Source of the DNA: an uncultured Collinsella sp.
GTDB lineage: Bacteria > Actinomycetota > Coriobacteriia > Coriobacteriales > Coriobacteriaceae
NCBI GenBank assembly: GCA_900553475.1
Contig: USEF01000018.1
Location: 1 to 16,080 of the forward strand
Reading direction: 5' to 3'
DNA: 16,080 nt
Shown here piece after piece: positions 6,217-14,037 of this stretch (the stretch's first letter is position 1; each line of letters opens with the position of its first letter). A model generated the notes under the pieces. The model had not been told where the DNA came from and searched no databases. It was given only the letters and a program-made list of their open reading frames with translations. Position numbers and translations under genes: made by a program.

Positions 6217-6228
6217 GTGAACGTTCAC
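6217..6228. promoter_or_regulatory. Operator 1 of the uxaC promoter
   Basis: GTGAACGTTCAC is a perfect 12-bp palindrome with the central CpG usual for LacI-family operators. It overlaps the proposed -35 box. An identical palindrome lies 38 bases downstream, centre to centre. Confidence 0.82.
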
Positions 6229-6253
6229 CTTGTAACGCATTTTGCACTAAGAT
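6224..6253 (+). promoter_or_regulatory. Probable promoter of the uxaC operon
   Basis: -35 TTCACC (6224-6229), 18-base spacer, -10 TAAGAT (6248-6253). Its -35 is inside operator 1 and the expected start point near 6260 is inside operator 2, so repressor binding would block both recognition and initiation. The leader would be about 60 bases long. Confidence 0.55.
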
Positions 6254-6267
6254 GGTGAACGTTCACC
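6254..6267. promoter_or_regulatory. Operator 2 of the uxaC promoter
   Basis: GGTGAACGTTCACC, a perfect 14-bp palindrome holding the same 12-bp core as operator 1. It lies just after the proposed -10 box, over the expected transcription start. Confidence 0.82.
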
Positions 6268-6320
6268 TAGAGGATGACGAGCGTATTGTGCGCCCGCTCC
6301 GCAAACAAAGGGGTTGTTTG

Positions 6321-7748
6321 ATGAAAAACTTCATGGACGATCAGGATTTCCTGCTGAGCACCAAGACCGGCGAGGAGCTGTTCCACAACTTTGCCGAGGG
6401 CATGCCCATCGTCGACTACCATTGCCACATTTCTCCCAAGGAGATTTGGGAGGACAAGCGTTTCGAGAACATCACCGAGGTTTGGCTGGGCGGCGACCAC
6501 TACAAGTGGCGCTTGATGCGTGCCAACGGCGTCGACGAGCGTTTTATCACTGGCGACGCCCCTGCTCGCGAGAAGTTCCAAAAGTGGGCCGAGACCCTGG
6601 GTCGCTGCGTTGGCAACCCCGTCTTTGAGTGGAGCCACCTGGAGCTTAAGCGCTACTTTGGCTACGAGGGCGTCCTCAACGGCAAGACTGCCCAGGAGGC
6701 CTGGGACCTTGCCAACGCCAAGCTCGCCGAGGCCAGCTTTACCTGCCGCAACCTGATCAAGCAGTCCAACGTCCGCATGATCTGCACTACCGACGACCCC
6801 GCCGACAGCTTTGAGTGGCACAAGAAGATTGCCGCCGATGACAGTGTTGACGTTCAGGTCGTTCCCGCCATGCGCCCCGACGCCGCTCTGCGCATCGAGC
6901 GCGGCCAGGAGTTCGCCGACTACTGCAAGCATCTTTCCGAGGTTGCCGGCGTTGAGGTCGGCGACTTTGAGGGCATGAAGTCTGCCATCTCCAAGCGCTA
7001 CGACGTTGCTCACGAGCTGGGCTGCCGCGCCTCCGACCACGCACTCGATTACGTTATGTACGTCCCGGCTACCGCCGACGAGATCGAGGCCATCTTTGCC
7101 AAGGGCCTGGCTGCCGAGCCGCTCACCGAGGAAGAGGTCCTCAAGTACAAGACCGCCTTTATGCAGTTTGTCGCCGGCGAGTATGTCCGTCTGGGCTGGG
7201 CCATGCAGCTGCACTTTGGCTGCAAGCGTGACAACAACCGCGCTATGTTCGCCAAGCTCGGTCCCGACACCGGCTACGATTGCATCTCCAACTACACGCC
7301 GTCCGACCAGCTCGCCGAATTCCTCAACTCCATCCAGGAGACCTGCGGCTTGCCCAAGACCATTCTGTACAGCCTGAACCCCATCGACAACACCATGATC
7401 GATACCGTGATGGGCTGTTTCCAGGAGGCTCCGACTGCCGGTAAGATCCAGAACGGTTCCGCCTGGTGGTTCAACGACAACGAGGTCGGTATGCGCGAGC
7501 AGCTCACGGCTCTGGCCAACGAGGGCGTCCTGGGCAACTTTGTCGGCATGCTCACCGACTCCCGCTCCTTCCTGTCCTATCCGCGCCACGAGTATTTCCG
7601 TCGCGTGCTGTGTAGCGTGATCGGCGAGTGGGTTGAGCAGGGCAAGTATCCGGCCGACATGGAGCTGCTGGGCACCATCGTGCGCGATATCAGCTACAAC
7701 AATTCCGTTCGCTACTTTGGCTTCGATCTGGACACTGTCGAGGCATAG
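6321..7748 (+). CDS. uxaC: Uronate isomerase (glucuronate/galacturonate isomerase)
   Basis: 475 residues, the normal UxaC length. It interconverts D-galacturonate and D-tagaturonate (and D-glucuronate and D-fructuronate), EC 5.3.1.12, in the cytoplasm. Family marks in order: metal-binding H-x-H in VDYHCHISP (His34, His36), the TTDDP block, QLHFG with His298, and the GSAWWFNDN and GMLTDSRSFLSYPRHEYFRR blocks near the C-terminus (TDSR at 412-415). These make it a member of the amidohydrolase-superfamily uronate isomerases. An in-frame ATG at 6252 is rejected because it lies in the operator/promoter; ATG 6321 has AAAGGGG seven bases ahead and gives the expected N-terminus. It is the first gene of the operon and is probably repressed by the LacI-type protein encoded just upstream. 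Confidence 0.97.
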   Translation: MKNFMDDQDFLLSTKTGEELFHNFAEGMPIVDYHCHISPKEIWEDKRFENITEVWLGGDHYKWRLMRANGVDERFITGDAPAREKFQKWAETLGRCVGNPVFEWSHLELKRYFGYEGVLNGKTAQEAWDLANAKLAEASFTCRNLIKQSNVRMICTTDDPADSFEWHKKIAADDSVDVQVVPAMRPDAALRIERGQEFADYCKHLSEVAGVEVGDFEGMKSAISKRYDVAHELGCRASDHALDYVMYVPATADEIEAIFAKGLAAEPLTEEEVLKYKTAFMQFVAGEYVRLGWAMQLHFGCKRDNNRAMFAKLGPDTGYDCISNYTPSDQLAEFLNSIQETCGLPKTILYSLNPIDNTMIDTVMGCFQEAPTAGKIQNGSAWWFNDNEVGMREQLTALANEGVLGNFVGMLTDSRSFLSYPRHEYFRRVLCSVIGEWVEQGKYPADMELLGTIVRDISYNNSVRYFGFDLDTVEA

Positions 7749-7761
7749 ATCTGTATGTGTT

Positions 7762-7778
7762 CCGATTGGTGAAATCGG
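7762..7778 (+). other. Small intercistronic hairpin between uxaC and the transporter gene
   Basis: CCGATT (7762-7767) pairs with AATCGG (7773-7778) around a 5-nt loop, without a U-tract. It is weak and lies five bases before the ribosome site of the next gene. Confidence 0.35.
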
Positions 7779-7798
7779 TTGCAAAGGGGAGGGACCAT

Positions 7799-9304
7799 AT
7801 GGGAACAGGGCAACAGAAAAACGAGCAGATTGTGTCTGCTCAGGCGGATTCGGGATCGATGCAGAGCTCGCAGGATATCAAGCTGAGCTGGCGTGAGAAA
7901 ATCTGCTATGGCTTTGGCGATTTGGGCAACGGATTTATGTTCGATCTTGGTCAGGCATATCTGACCAAGTTCTACACTGACATCTGCCTGATTTCGCCAG
8001 GCGTGGTGAGCCTGATTTTCGCCGTCACCAAGATTTTCGATGCGTTCATGGACCCGATTGCCGGTGCATTCGTCGACGGTAGAAAGAAGATTGGCAAGCA
8101 CGGTCGGTTTCGTCCGGTCATGATGGTTTCGGCCGTGATCCTTGCCGTTCTAACCGTGGTGACCTTCACTGCGCCCGATATTCCCATGGCAGGTAAAATT
8201 GCCTATGCGCTGATAACTTACATGATCTGGGGCGTCGTATACAGCTTCACCAACGTGCCGTACGGATCTCTGGCCACGGTAATGACGCGTGACGTCGATG
8301 ACCGCGCGCACATGGCGTCAACGCGCCAGGCCGGTTCGCTTTGCGCACAGCTCATCACGGGCGTAGCGTTCATCCCATTGGTCCTGTTCTTTGCGGGTGG
8401 CGACACGCTCGACGGCAATCCGCACGGCTATACGATTGCAGCTGTCGTCATGGGACTGTGCGGCATCGCCGGATTCGCCATCTGCTTTTTGGGAACGCGC
8501 GAGCATATCCGTATCGATCGACAGGCCGAGGAGAAGGCTGCGGGAAAGGCCGGCAAGAAGTCGAGCGCATTCAGCACGTATTTCAAGGTCGTTTTCACCA
8601 ACAAGAACCTGGGAGCAGTTATCCTGCTTACGCTGTTTACCATTTCGGCCATGAACACCAACAACACCATGATGGTGTATTTCTGCCAGTACAACCTGGG
8701 TAACATCGCGTTGCAGCCCGTTGTCAACGGCATCATGATCGGAACGTCGGTTGTCGCCATTCTCGCCATCCCGACGCTCGTCAAGCATTTTGGCAAGAAG
8801 CGCACGTGCGTTGCCTGCTTTATCGTCGGTGCCGTGGCAAACGGCCTCAACTTCATCCTGCCGACCAATACCGTGACGTTCATCATCTTCGTCACCATCG
8901 GCTACGTCGCGCTTGCCATCCCCAACGGTATCACCTGGAACTTGGTTTCCGATGTTATTGATTACGGTGAATGGCACACGGGAATCCGCAAGGAGGGTAC
9001 GACCTACGCCGCGTTCAACTTTTCTCGTAAGCTTGCGCAATCCCTTGCCGCGATCATTTCCGGCGGCATCCTTGCCCTTACCGGATATGTGGCAAATAAG
9101 CCCCAGACGGCTGCCACGCTGCTTGGCATCAAGGGCGCTCTGACGATTTATCCCGCCTGCGCCCTTCTGGTAGCAGCCTTGATTATCTTCGCTCTCTACG
9201 ACATTACCGAGAAGAAGTTCAATTCCATTTCCAACGACCTGTCGAATGGTCGCTGGGAGCGCGGCAAGATCGGCGAGAGCACTATCGAGACGATCGATAA
9301 ATAG
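7799..9304 (+). CDS. GPH-family sugar/uronide:cation symporter
   Basis: 501 residues with about twelve membrane helices, of the glycoside-pentoside-hexuronide:cation symporter family (MelB, GusB/UidB, YicJ relatives). After a 30-residue polar N-terminus come the family marks YGFGDLGN (37-44), helix II with Asp81 and Asp85 spaced as the MelB cation-site pair (KIFDAFMDPIAG), then the DGRKKIGKHGRFRP loop, and late in the protein DVIDYGEWHTGIRKEG. Its place between uxaC and uxaB implies that it imports the hexuronate used by the operon, or a short uronide. No secreted or cytoplasmic glycosidase is present to say which. The ATG at 7799 is chosen over one at 7757 because AAAGGGGAGGG (7784-7794) directly precedes it. 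Its codon choice looks less biased than that of uxaC and uxaB. Confidence 0.9.
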   Translation: MGTGQQKNEQIVSAQADSGSMQSSQDIKLSWREKICYGFGDLGNGFMFDLGQAYLTKFYTDICLISPGVVSLIFAVTKIFDAFMDPIAGAFVDGRKKIGKHGRFRPVMMVSAVILAVLTVVTFTAPDIPMAGKIAYALITYMIWGVVYSFTNVPYGSLATVMTRDVDDRAHMASTRQAGSLCAQLITGVAFIPLVLFFAGGDTLDGNPHGYTIAAVVMGLCGIAGFAICFLGTREHIRIDRQAEEKAAGKAGKKSSAFSTYFKVVFTNKNLGAVILLTLFTISAMNTNNTMMVYFCQYNLGNIALQPVVNGIMIGTSVVAILAIPTLVKHFGKKRTCVACFIVGAVANGLNFILPTNTVTFIIFVTIGYVALAIPNGITWNLVSDVIDYGEWHTGIRKEGTTYAAFNFSRKLAQSLAAIISGGILALTGYVANKPQTAATLLGIKGALTIYPACALLVAALIIFALYDITEKKFNSISNDLSNGRWERGKIGESTIETIDK

Positions 9305-9333
9305 CCCCGCTGCTTGAAAAATCATGAATGCAA

Positions 9334-9358
9334 CCTGGTGCGGCGATGCCGTACCGGG
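9334..9358 (+). other. Intercistronic hairpin between the transporter gene and uxaB
   Basis: An 11-bp stem with two G-U pairs (9334-9344 with 9348-9358) around a 3-nt loop GAT. No U-tract follows, so a termination role is unlikely; an mRNA-stabilising or processing role is possible. Confidence 0.55.
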
Positions 9359-9368
9359 ACTTGAGTTG

Positions 9369-9382
9369 AGAGGAAAACCTCT
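9369..9382 (+). promoter_or_regulatory. uxaB ribosome site inside a small hairpin
   Basis: AGAGG (9369-9373), the Shine-Dalgarno core of uxaB, can pair with CCTCT (9378-9382) across an AAAA tetraloop; the ATG begins at the next base. The 5-bp hairpin could lower or tune uxaB initiation. Confidence 0.4.
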
Positions 9383-10897
9383 ATGAATAACATCAGCTAC
9401 GAGACGCTCGAGAAGATCGGCTACGAGGGCTACGTGCTGCCCAAGGACGCCCCCGAGAAGGTCCTGCAGTTTGGCGAGGGCAATTTCCTGCGCGCCTTCG
9501 TCGATCGTTTCTTCGATATGGGCAACGAGGCCACCGGTTGGAACGGCAAGGTCGTCATGGTGCAGCCCATCAGCGGCGCCTTCGATTTCGCCGATGGTAT
9601 CAATGCCCAGGATGGCCTGTACACCGTACTGGTGCGCGGCAAGGAGAACGGTGACACGGTTGACGATTCCCGCGTGATCAGCGCCTGCAGCCGTTGCCTC
9701 AATCCGTACCGCGAGGCTGACTACCGTGCCATGATGGAGGTCGCCGTTTCCGACGACCTGGAGATTATCGTCTCCAACACCACCGAGGCCGGTATCGCCT
9801 ACGATCCGTCCTGCAAGGCCGACGACATGCCCCCCGCGAGCTTCCCTGCCAAGCTTGCCCAGGTGCTCCATGCCCGCTGGGCTGCCGGCAAGCAGGGCGT
9901 CATCGTGCTCGCCTGCGAGCTCATCGACCATAACGGCGAGGAGCTGCTGCGCATCATGAACCAGTACGTGAGCGACTGGGGCTGGGAGGACGAGTTTTCG
10001 CAGTGGATGGCCAGCGACTGCACCGTCTGCACCACGCTCGTCGACACCATCGTTCCGGGTCGCATCCGCGATCCCAAGGAGGCCGCTGCCGTGGCCGAGC
10101 GCTTGGGCTATGAAGATCCGTTCTTGGCCGTGCGTGAGCCCTTCCAGATGTGGGGTATCCAGGGTGACGAGTCGCTCAAGGAGCGTCTGCCCTTCGTGAA
10201 GGCCGGTCTGCCGGGTGTCTTTGTGACCCCCGACGTCACCCCGTACAAGAAGCGCAAGGTCCGCATCCTCAACGGCGCCCACACCGCCTTTGTTCCGGGT
10301 TCCTGGGTTGCCGGCTTTGATATCGTGCGCGATTGCATGCACGACGAGATCGTCCGCGGCTTCATGAACACCATGCTCTACGACGAGGTCATCCCGACGC
10401 TCGCCACCGACCTGGATGCCGAGGATTGCAAGGCCTTTGCCGCCGCCGTCGAGAACCGCTTCGACAATCCGTTTATCGACCACGCGCTGCTCTCCATCTG
10501 CCTCAACTCCACGGCTAAGTGGCGTGCCCGCGACCTGCCCACGCTCAAGGATTACGTTGCCGAGACCGGCAACCTGCCCAAGTGCCTGGCGACGAGCCTG
10601 GCCACGCTCATCTCCTTCTACACGCAGGAGCTCGTGTCCCGCGAGGGCGACGGTCTGCACCTGCGTCGCTCCGACGGCACCGAGTACACCGCTCAGGACG
10701 ACGCCTTCGTGCTCGACTTCTACGCCGCCCGCGCCGGCGCCGACGACGCCGAGCTGGTGCACGATGTGCTCACCAACGAGCAAATGTGGGGCGAGGATCT
10801 TACGCAGATCGCCGGCCTGGAGGAGTTTGTCGTCAACGCTCTCGCCGTCGTGCGCTCCGAGGGCGTCAAGCAGGCGTTCGCGAACGCTCAGGCCTAA
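9383..10897 (+). CDS. uxaB: Tagaturonate reductase (altronate oxidoreductase)
   Basis: 504 residues of the polyol/mannitol-dehydrogenase family of long-chain NAD-dependent enzymes. It reduces D-tagaturonate to D-altronate with NADH, EC 1.1.1.58. The N-terminal dinucleotide site is QFGEGNFLRAF (29-39). The catalytic set reads K292, N297 and H300 in KVRILNGAHT, the same spacing as the Lys-Asn-His set of Pseudomonas mannitol dehydrogenase. The RILNGAHT wording and the neighbouring uxaA favour tagaturonate reductase over fructuronate reductase (UxuB), whose partner uxuA is absent. The start has GAGAGGA before it, although that site can fold back on itself. It lies 78 bases after the transporter gene and 78 before uxaA. 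Confidence 0.95.
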   Translation: MNNISYETLEKIGYEGYVLPKDAPEKVLQFGEGNFLRAFVDRFFDMGNEATGWNGKVVMVQPISGAFDFADGINAQDGLYTVLVRGKENGDTVDDSRVISACSRCLNPYREADYRAMMEVAVSDDLEIIVSNTTEAGIAYDPSCKADDMPPASFPAKLAQVLHARWAAGKQGVIVLACELIDHNGEELLRIMNQYVSDWGWEDEFSQWMASDCTVCTTLVDTIVPGRIRDPKEAAAVAERLGYEDPFLAVREPFQMWGIQGDESLKERLPFVKAGLPGVFVTPDVTPYKKRKVRILNGAHTAFVPGSWVAGFDIVRDCMHDEIVRGFMNTMLYDEVIPTLATDLDAEDCKAFAAAVENRFDNPFIDHALLSICLNSTAKWRARDLPTLKDYVAETGNLPKCLATSLATLISFYTQELVSREGDGLHLRRSDGTEYTAQDDAFVLDFYAARAGADDAELVHDVLTNEQMWGEDLTQIAGLEEFVVNALAVVRSEGVKQAFANAQA

Positions 10898-10907
10898 ATC
10901 CTTCTGT

Positions 10908-10933
10908 ACGCCCGTCGGGTAACTGGCGGGCGT
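10908..10933 (+). other. Intercistronic hairpin between uxaB and uxaA
   Basis: ACGCCCG (10908-10914) pairs with CGGGCGT (10927-10933) around a 12-nt loop, with no U-tract after it. Confidence 0.45.
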
Positions 10934-10975
10934 CACTCGACTTCTGCTCAACCTGTAGGGTTAGGACTCTTTGTA

Positions 10976-12460
10976 ATGAACACTATCCAGATCAATCCGG
11001 CCGACAACGTCATCGTTGCGCTGTCGCCGCTCGCCAAGGGTGCTGCCGTCGAGGTTCCCGGCGTGGGCGAGGTCGTTGCCGCGGAGGATATCCCGCAGGG
11101 CCACAAGATGGCCGTGCGCGCCATTGCAGCCGGTGAGGATGTCGTCAAGTACGGTCTTCCCATCGGTCGCGTGACGAAGGACATTCAGCCCGGCCAGTGG
11201 CTGCACACGCACAACGTGAAGACCAACCTCTCGGGTGAGATAGAGTACGCCTACAATCCGACACATCCGGTCGTTGAGCCGGTCGAGGCCGAGACCTTTA
11301 TGGGCTTCCGCCGTGCCGACGGTCGTGCCGCCACGCGCAATGAGCTTTGGATCATTCCCACCGTCGGTTGCGTCAACGAAGTCGCTCGTGCCATGTGCGA
11401 GCAGGCTCAGGACCTGGTCGAGGGCTCGTTGGAGGGCGTCTATTACTTCCCGCATCCGTTCGGTTGCTCACAGACCGGCGCCGACCATGCCCAGACCCGT
11501 CGTCTGCTGGTGGCGCTGTCGCGTCACGCAAACGCCGCGGGCGTGCTGTTCTTGTCGCTCGGTTGCGAGAACTGCACGCATCAGCAGGTGCTCGACGAGC
11601 TCGGTGACTTCGATCACGAGCGCGTTCGTTTTCTCACCTGCCAGGATGTAGCCGACGAGCAGATCGAGGGCCACAAGATTCTGTCCGAGCTGGCTGACCT
11701 GGCCAAGCAGGCCAAGCGTGAGCCCATTCCGGCCTCAGAGCTGGTTATTGGTCTTAAGTGCGGCGGCTCTGACGGTCTTTCGGGCATTACCGCCAACCCC
11801 ACGATCGGTCGCGTGAGCGATATGGTCGTCGCCCGTGGCGGTACGTCGGTGCTCACCGAAGTGCCCGAGATGTTTGGCGCGGAGAGCATCCTGCTCGATC
11901 GCTGCGAGAGCGAGCAGGTCTTTGACGCTGCCTCTGACATGCTTAACGGTTTTAAGGATTACTTTATTAGCCATGGTGAGGTGGTCTACGAGAACCCGAG
12001 TCCCGGTAACAAGGACGGTGGCATCACCACGCTCGAGGACAAGAGTTGCGGCTGCGTGCAAAAGGGCGGCTCCGCACCCATCGTCGACGTGCTGCCGTAT
12101 GCCGGTCAGGTCACCAAGCATGGCCTGAACATGCTGTGCGGCCCGGGCAACGACATGGTATCCACCACGGCGTTGACGGCTGCTGGCTGTCACGTGATTC
12201 TGTTCTCGACTGGACGCGGCACGCCGTTTGGTGCACCGGCGCCCACCCTCAAGGTGTTCACCAATCAGCGTCTGTGCGACCACAAGGCCAACTGGATGGA
12301 CTTTAACGCCGGCGTGATTGCCACAGGCGAACGCACGCTCGACGAGGCTGCCCGCGACCTGTATCAGCTGGTACTGGATACAGCGAGCGGTAAGCTAACG
12401 AGTGCCGAGCGCCGCGGCTGCCACGAGATCAGTATCTGGAAAGACGGCGTCTGCCTGTAG
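10976..12460 (+). CDS. uxaA: Altronate dehydratase
   Basis: 494 residues, matching full-length UxaA. It dehydrates D-altronate to 2-keto-3-deoxy-D-gluconate, EC 4.2.1.7, using a bound metal ion. The first ~95 residues form the small SAF-like N-terminal domain ending near WLHTHNVKTNL. The catalytic part begins with GFRRADGRAATRNELWIIPT and contains the Cys-rich blocks GCENCTHQQ and LKCGGSDGLSGITANPTIGR, then a late SCGCVQKGG and an MLCGPGND segment, as in the UxaA/GarD dehydratases. These rule out the unrelated UxuA mannonate dehydratase. Ribosome site AGGA (10965-10968) is weak, which may suggest that it depends on translation or transcription from upstream. It is the last gene of the operon, closed by the terminator at 12463. 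Confidence 0.96.
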   Translation: MNTIQINPADNVIVALSPLAKGAAVEVPGVGEVVAAEDIPQGHKMAVRAIAAGEDVVKYGLPIGRVTKDIQPGQWLHTHNVKTNLSGEIEYAYNPTHPVVEPVEAETFMGFRRADGRAATRNELWIIPTVGCVNEVARAMCEQAQDLVEGSLEGVYYFPHPFGCSQTGADHAQTRRLLVALSRHANAAGVLFLSLGCENCTHQQVLDELGDFDHERVRFLTCQDVADEQIEGHKILSELADLAKQAKREPIPASELVIGLKCGGSDGLSGITANPTIGRVSDMVVARGGTSVLTEVPEMFGAESILLDRCESEQVFDAASDMLNGFKDYFISHGEVVYENPSPGNKDGGITTLEDKSCGCVQKGGSAPIVDVLPYAGQVTKHGLNMLCGPGNDMVSTTALTAAGCHVILFSTGRGTPFGAPAPTLKVFTNQRLCDHKANWMDFNAGVIATGERTLDEAARDLYQLVLDTASGKLTSAERRGCHEISIWKDGVCL

Positions 12461-12462
12461 AG

Positions 12463-12495
12463 AGATTCGCCATTCGTAGGGGTGGCGAATCTTTT
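12463..12495 (+). terminator. Terminator of the uxaC-uxaA operon
   Basis: A 10-bp perfect stem (AGATTCGCCA at 12463-12472 with 12483-12492) and a 10-nt loop, followed by TTT. It begins two bases after the uxaA stop. Confidence 0.8.
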
Positions 12496-12667
12496 GATCT
12501 CGATGACGGGGCTGCACGGTGGTTCTGTGCGAGGAAAGGGTTGCTGCTGCGCGTTTGTGAGATGCTTTTCGGTGCCCTTTTCCGCACTGTTGACGTATCT
12601 ATGGTTATAAATTCGGGCAAATTGGTTTAAGAAGCCGATTTCGTCCAGGTCAATAGAGGGGAATTGC

Positions 12668-13885
12668 GTGGCTATCCACATCGTTGAGGAAGCAAATCGT
12701 TGTCTGGGCTGCAAAAAGGCGTTCTGTCAAATCAAGGGCTGTCCGGTGCAGACGCCCATTCCGCAGGTTATCGACCTCTTTAAGCAGCGCCGTCTGCAAG
12801 AGGCGGGCGAGCTGCTGTTCCAGAATAACCCGATGAGTGCGGTCTGCTCCATGGTTTGCAACCATTCGGGCCAGTGCGAGGGCGCGTGCATCCAGGGCCG
12901 CAAGGGCGCGCCCGTGCATTTTTCGAGCATCGAGAACTATATCTCCACGGCGTATTTGGACCGCAAAGAGTGGAAACCCGCGCCGTCGTGCGGCAAGCAG
13001 GTTGCCGTGGTCGGTTCCGGTCCTGCCGGCATGACCGTGGCCATTAAGATGGCCCAGCTGGGCTGTGCCGTCACGGTGTTTGAGCAGCGCCCCGAGATCG
13101 GCGGCGTGCTGGAGTACGGCATCCCCGAGTTTCGCCTGCCCCGTGCTCTCGTGCAAAAGTACCGTTACGTGATGTGCTCGCTTGGCGTGCGCGTCCGTCC
13201 CTCGACCACCATCGGCGGTGCGCTCCACATCGACGACTTGCTGCGCGACGGCTACGATGCGGTCTTTGTTGGTACCGGCACCTGGCGAGCTCGAAAGCTG
13301 GGTATTCCCGGCGAGTCGCGCGGCAATGTGCTGTTTGGTATCGACTATCTGGTCGATCCCACGAGCGTGGCAATCGGGCAGAACGTGGCGGTTATCGGCG
13401 CCGGCAATGTGGCCATGGATGTTGCCCGCACGGCCCTGCGCTCGGGTGCTCGCAAGGTTACCGTATACGCCCGATCGCGCCATATCTCTGCCATCGATGA
13501 CGAGGTGGAGCTGACCGAGCTTGACGGTGCCGAGATTATGTGCGGCAAGGCGATCTGCGCCATCGACGATAACGGTCCGGTGTTCGAGACGGTTATCTTT
13601 GACGAGGACAACAACGTGGTGGGCTACGAGGAAGAGCTCGACCATGCGTCCGCCGACACGGTTGTGATTGCGGCGTCTCAGGTGCCCAAGGACAAGCTCG
13701 TGCTTACAACGGGCGGTCTGGAGACCGACCATCGCGGCCTGCTTTCGGTCGACGAGCATGGCATGACCACCGTGCCTGGCGTCTTTGCCGCCGGCGACGT
13801 GGTCAACGGCCCGCTCACCGTGGTCCATGCCGTAGCTGGTGCCAAGCTCGCCGTCGAAGGCATGACCACCTACCTGGGCCTTTAA
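12668..13885 (+). CDS. GltD/NfnB-like FeS-FAD NAD(P)H oxidoreductase, no GltB partner nearby
   Basis: 405 residues, starting at GTG with AGAGGGG (12655-12661) ahead. The N-terminus has two four-Cys clusters, Cys12-15-20-25 and Cys60-64-70-74, as in the N-terminal [4Fe-4S] domain of the glutamate synthase small subunit. An FAD site (VAVVGSGPAG, 112-121) and an NAD(P)H site (VAVIGAGNVA, 240-249) follow, ending with the FAD-closing block GVFAAGDVVNGP. The family passes electrons between NAD(P)H and a partner: GltB in glutamate synthase, or a ferredoxin/other subunit in Nfn and sulfide-dehydrogenase types. At 405 residues it is shorter than E. coli GltD (about 470), and no large synthase gene is adjacent. 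It therefore may serve another partner or be encoded apart from it. A terminator on each side makes it monocistronic. Confidence 0.85.
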   Translation: MAIHIVEEANRCLGCKKAFCQIKGCPVQTPIPQVIDLFKQRRLQEAGELLFQNNPMSAVCSMVCNHSGQCEGACIQGRKGAPVHFSSIENYISTAYLDRKEWKPAPSCGKQVAVVGSGPAGMTVAIKMAQLGCAVTVFEQRPEIGGVLEYGIPEFRLPRALVQKYRYVMCSLGVRVRPSTTIGGALHIDDLLRDGYDAVFVGTGTWRARKLGIPGESRGNVLFGIDYLVDPTSVAIGQNVAVIGAGNVAMDVARTALRSGARKVTVYARSRHISAIDDEVELTELDGAEIMCGKAICAIDDNGPVFETVIFDEDNNVVGYEEELDHASADTVVIAASQVPKDKLVLTTGGLETDHRGLLSVDEHGMTTVPGVFAAGDVVNGPLTVVHAVAGAKLAVEGMTTYLGL

Positions 13886-13902
13886 CTCCATCCCGCCCAT
13901 CA

Positions 13903-13973
13903 GTTGCGGTGAAATACGGACTGTTTTGGCTGTCAAAGGCCTTATCTACTCCGTATTCCACCGCAACTTTTTT
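13903..13973 (+). terminator. Long-stem terminator, possibly a dispersed intergenic repeat
   Basis: 13903-13920 pairs with 13950-13967 over 18 positions with one mismatch, around a 29-nt loop, then six T. The stem length and large loop are unlike the other terminators here, which suggests a mobile palindromic element that now serves as a terminator. Confidence 0.75.
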
Positions 13974-14028
13974 GTGAGGGTCGGGATTGAAGGTGGGGAG
14001 TGCGAGCGAGTGCGAATGCGGCGGATAC

Positions 14029-14037
14029 TGATACGAT
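14029..14037 (+). promoter_or_regulatory. Candidate extended -10 promoter for the reductase gene
   Basis: TGATACGAT fits the extended -10 form TGn-TATAAT with two mismatches in the hexamer. It lies 49 bases before the chosen start; no good -35 is seen. It lies downstream of an alternative in-frame GTG at 14000. Confidence 0.35.

Noticed and set aside
6252..6320. N-terminal extension of uxaC starting at ATG 6252
   Set aside because: The extension would overlap the second operator and the expected transcription start, has no ribosome site, and adds residues not found in UxaC. ATG 6321 has AAAGGGG before it.
6267..7784. 505-codon open frame on the minus strand opposite uxaC
   Set aside because: Shadow of uxaC, with Val/Gly/Leu-rich content and no recognisable motif.
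10873..10886. Palindrome GCGTTCGCGAACGC near the end of uxaB
   Set aside because: It lies within coding sequence and is explained by Ala/Phe/Asn codons; no second copy or regulatory context supports a site.
8318..10951. 877-codon open frame on the minus strand opposite the transporter and uxaB
   Set aside because: It runs across two well-supported + strand genes and their intergenic gap and shows no domain pattern; a composition effect.
12590..12611. TTGACG and TATAAA as a promoter for the GltD-like gene
   Set aside because: The spacer is only 10 bases, far from the 16-18 needed. One of the boxes may be real with another partner, but I could not find it.
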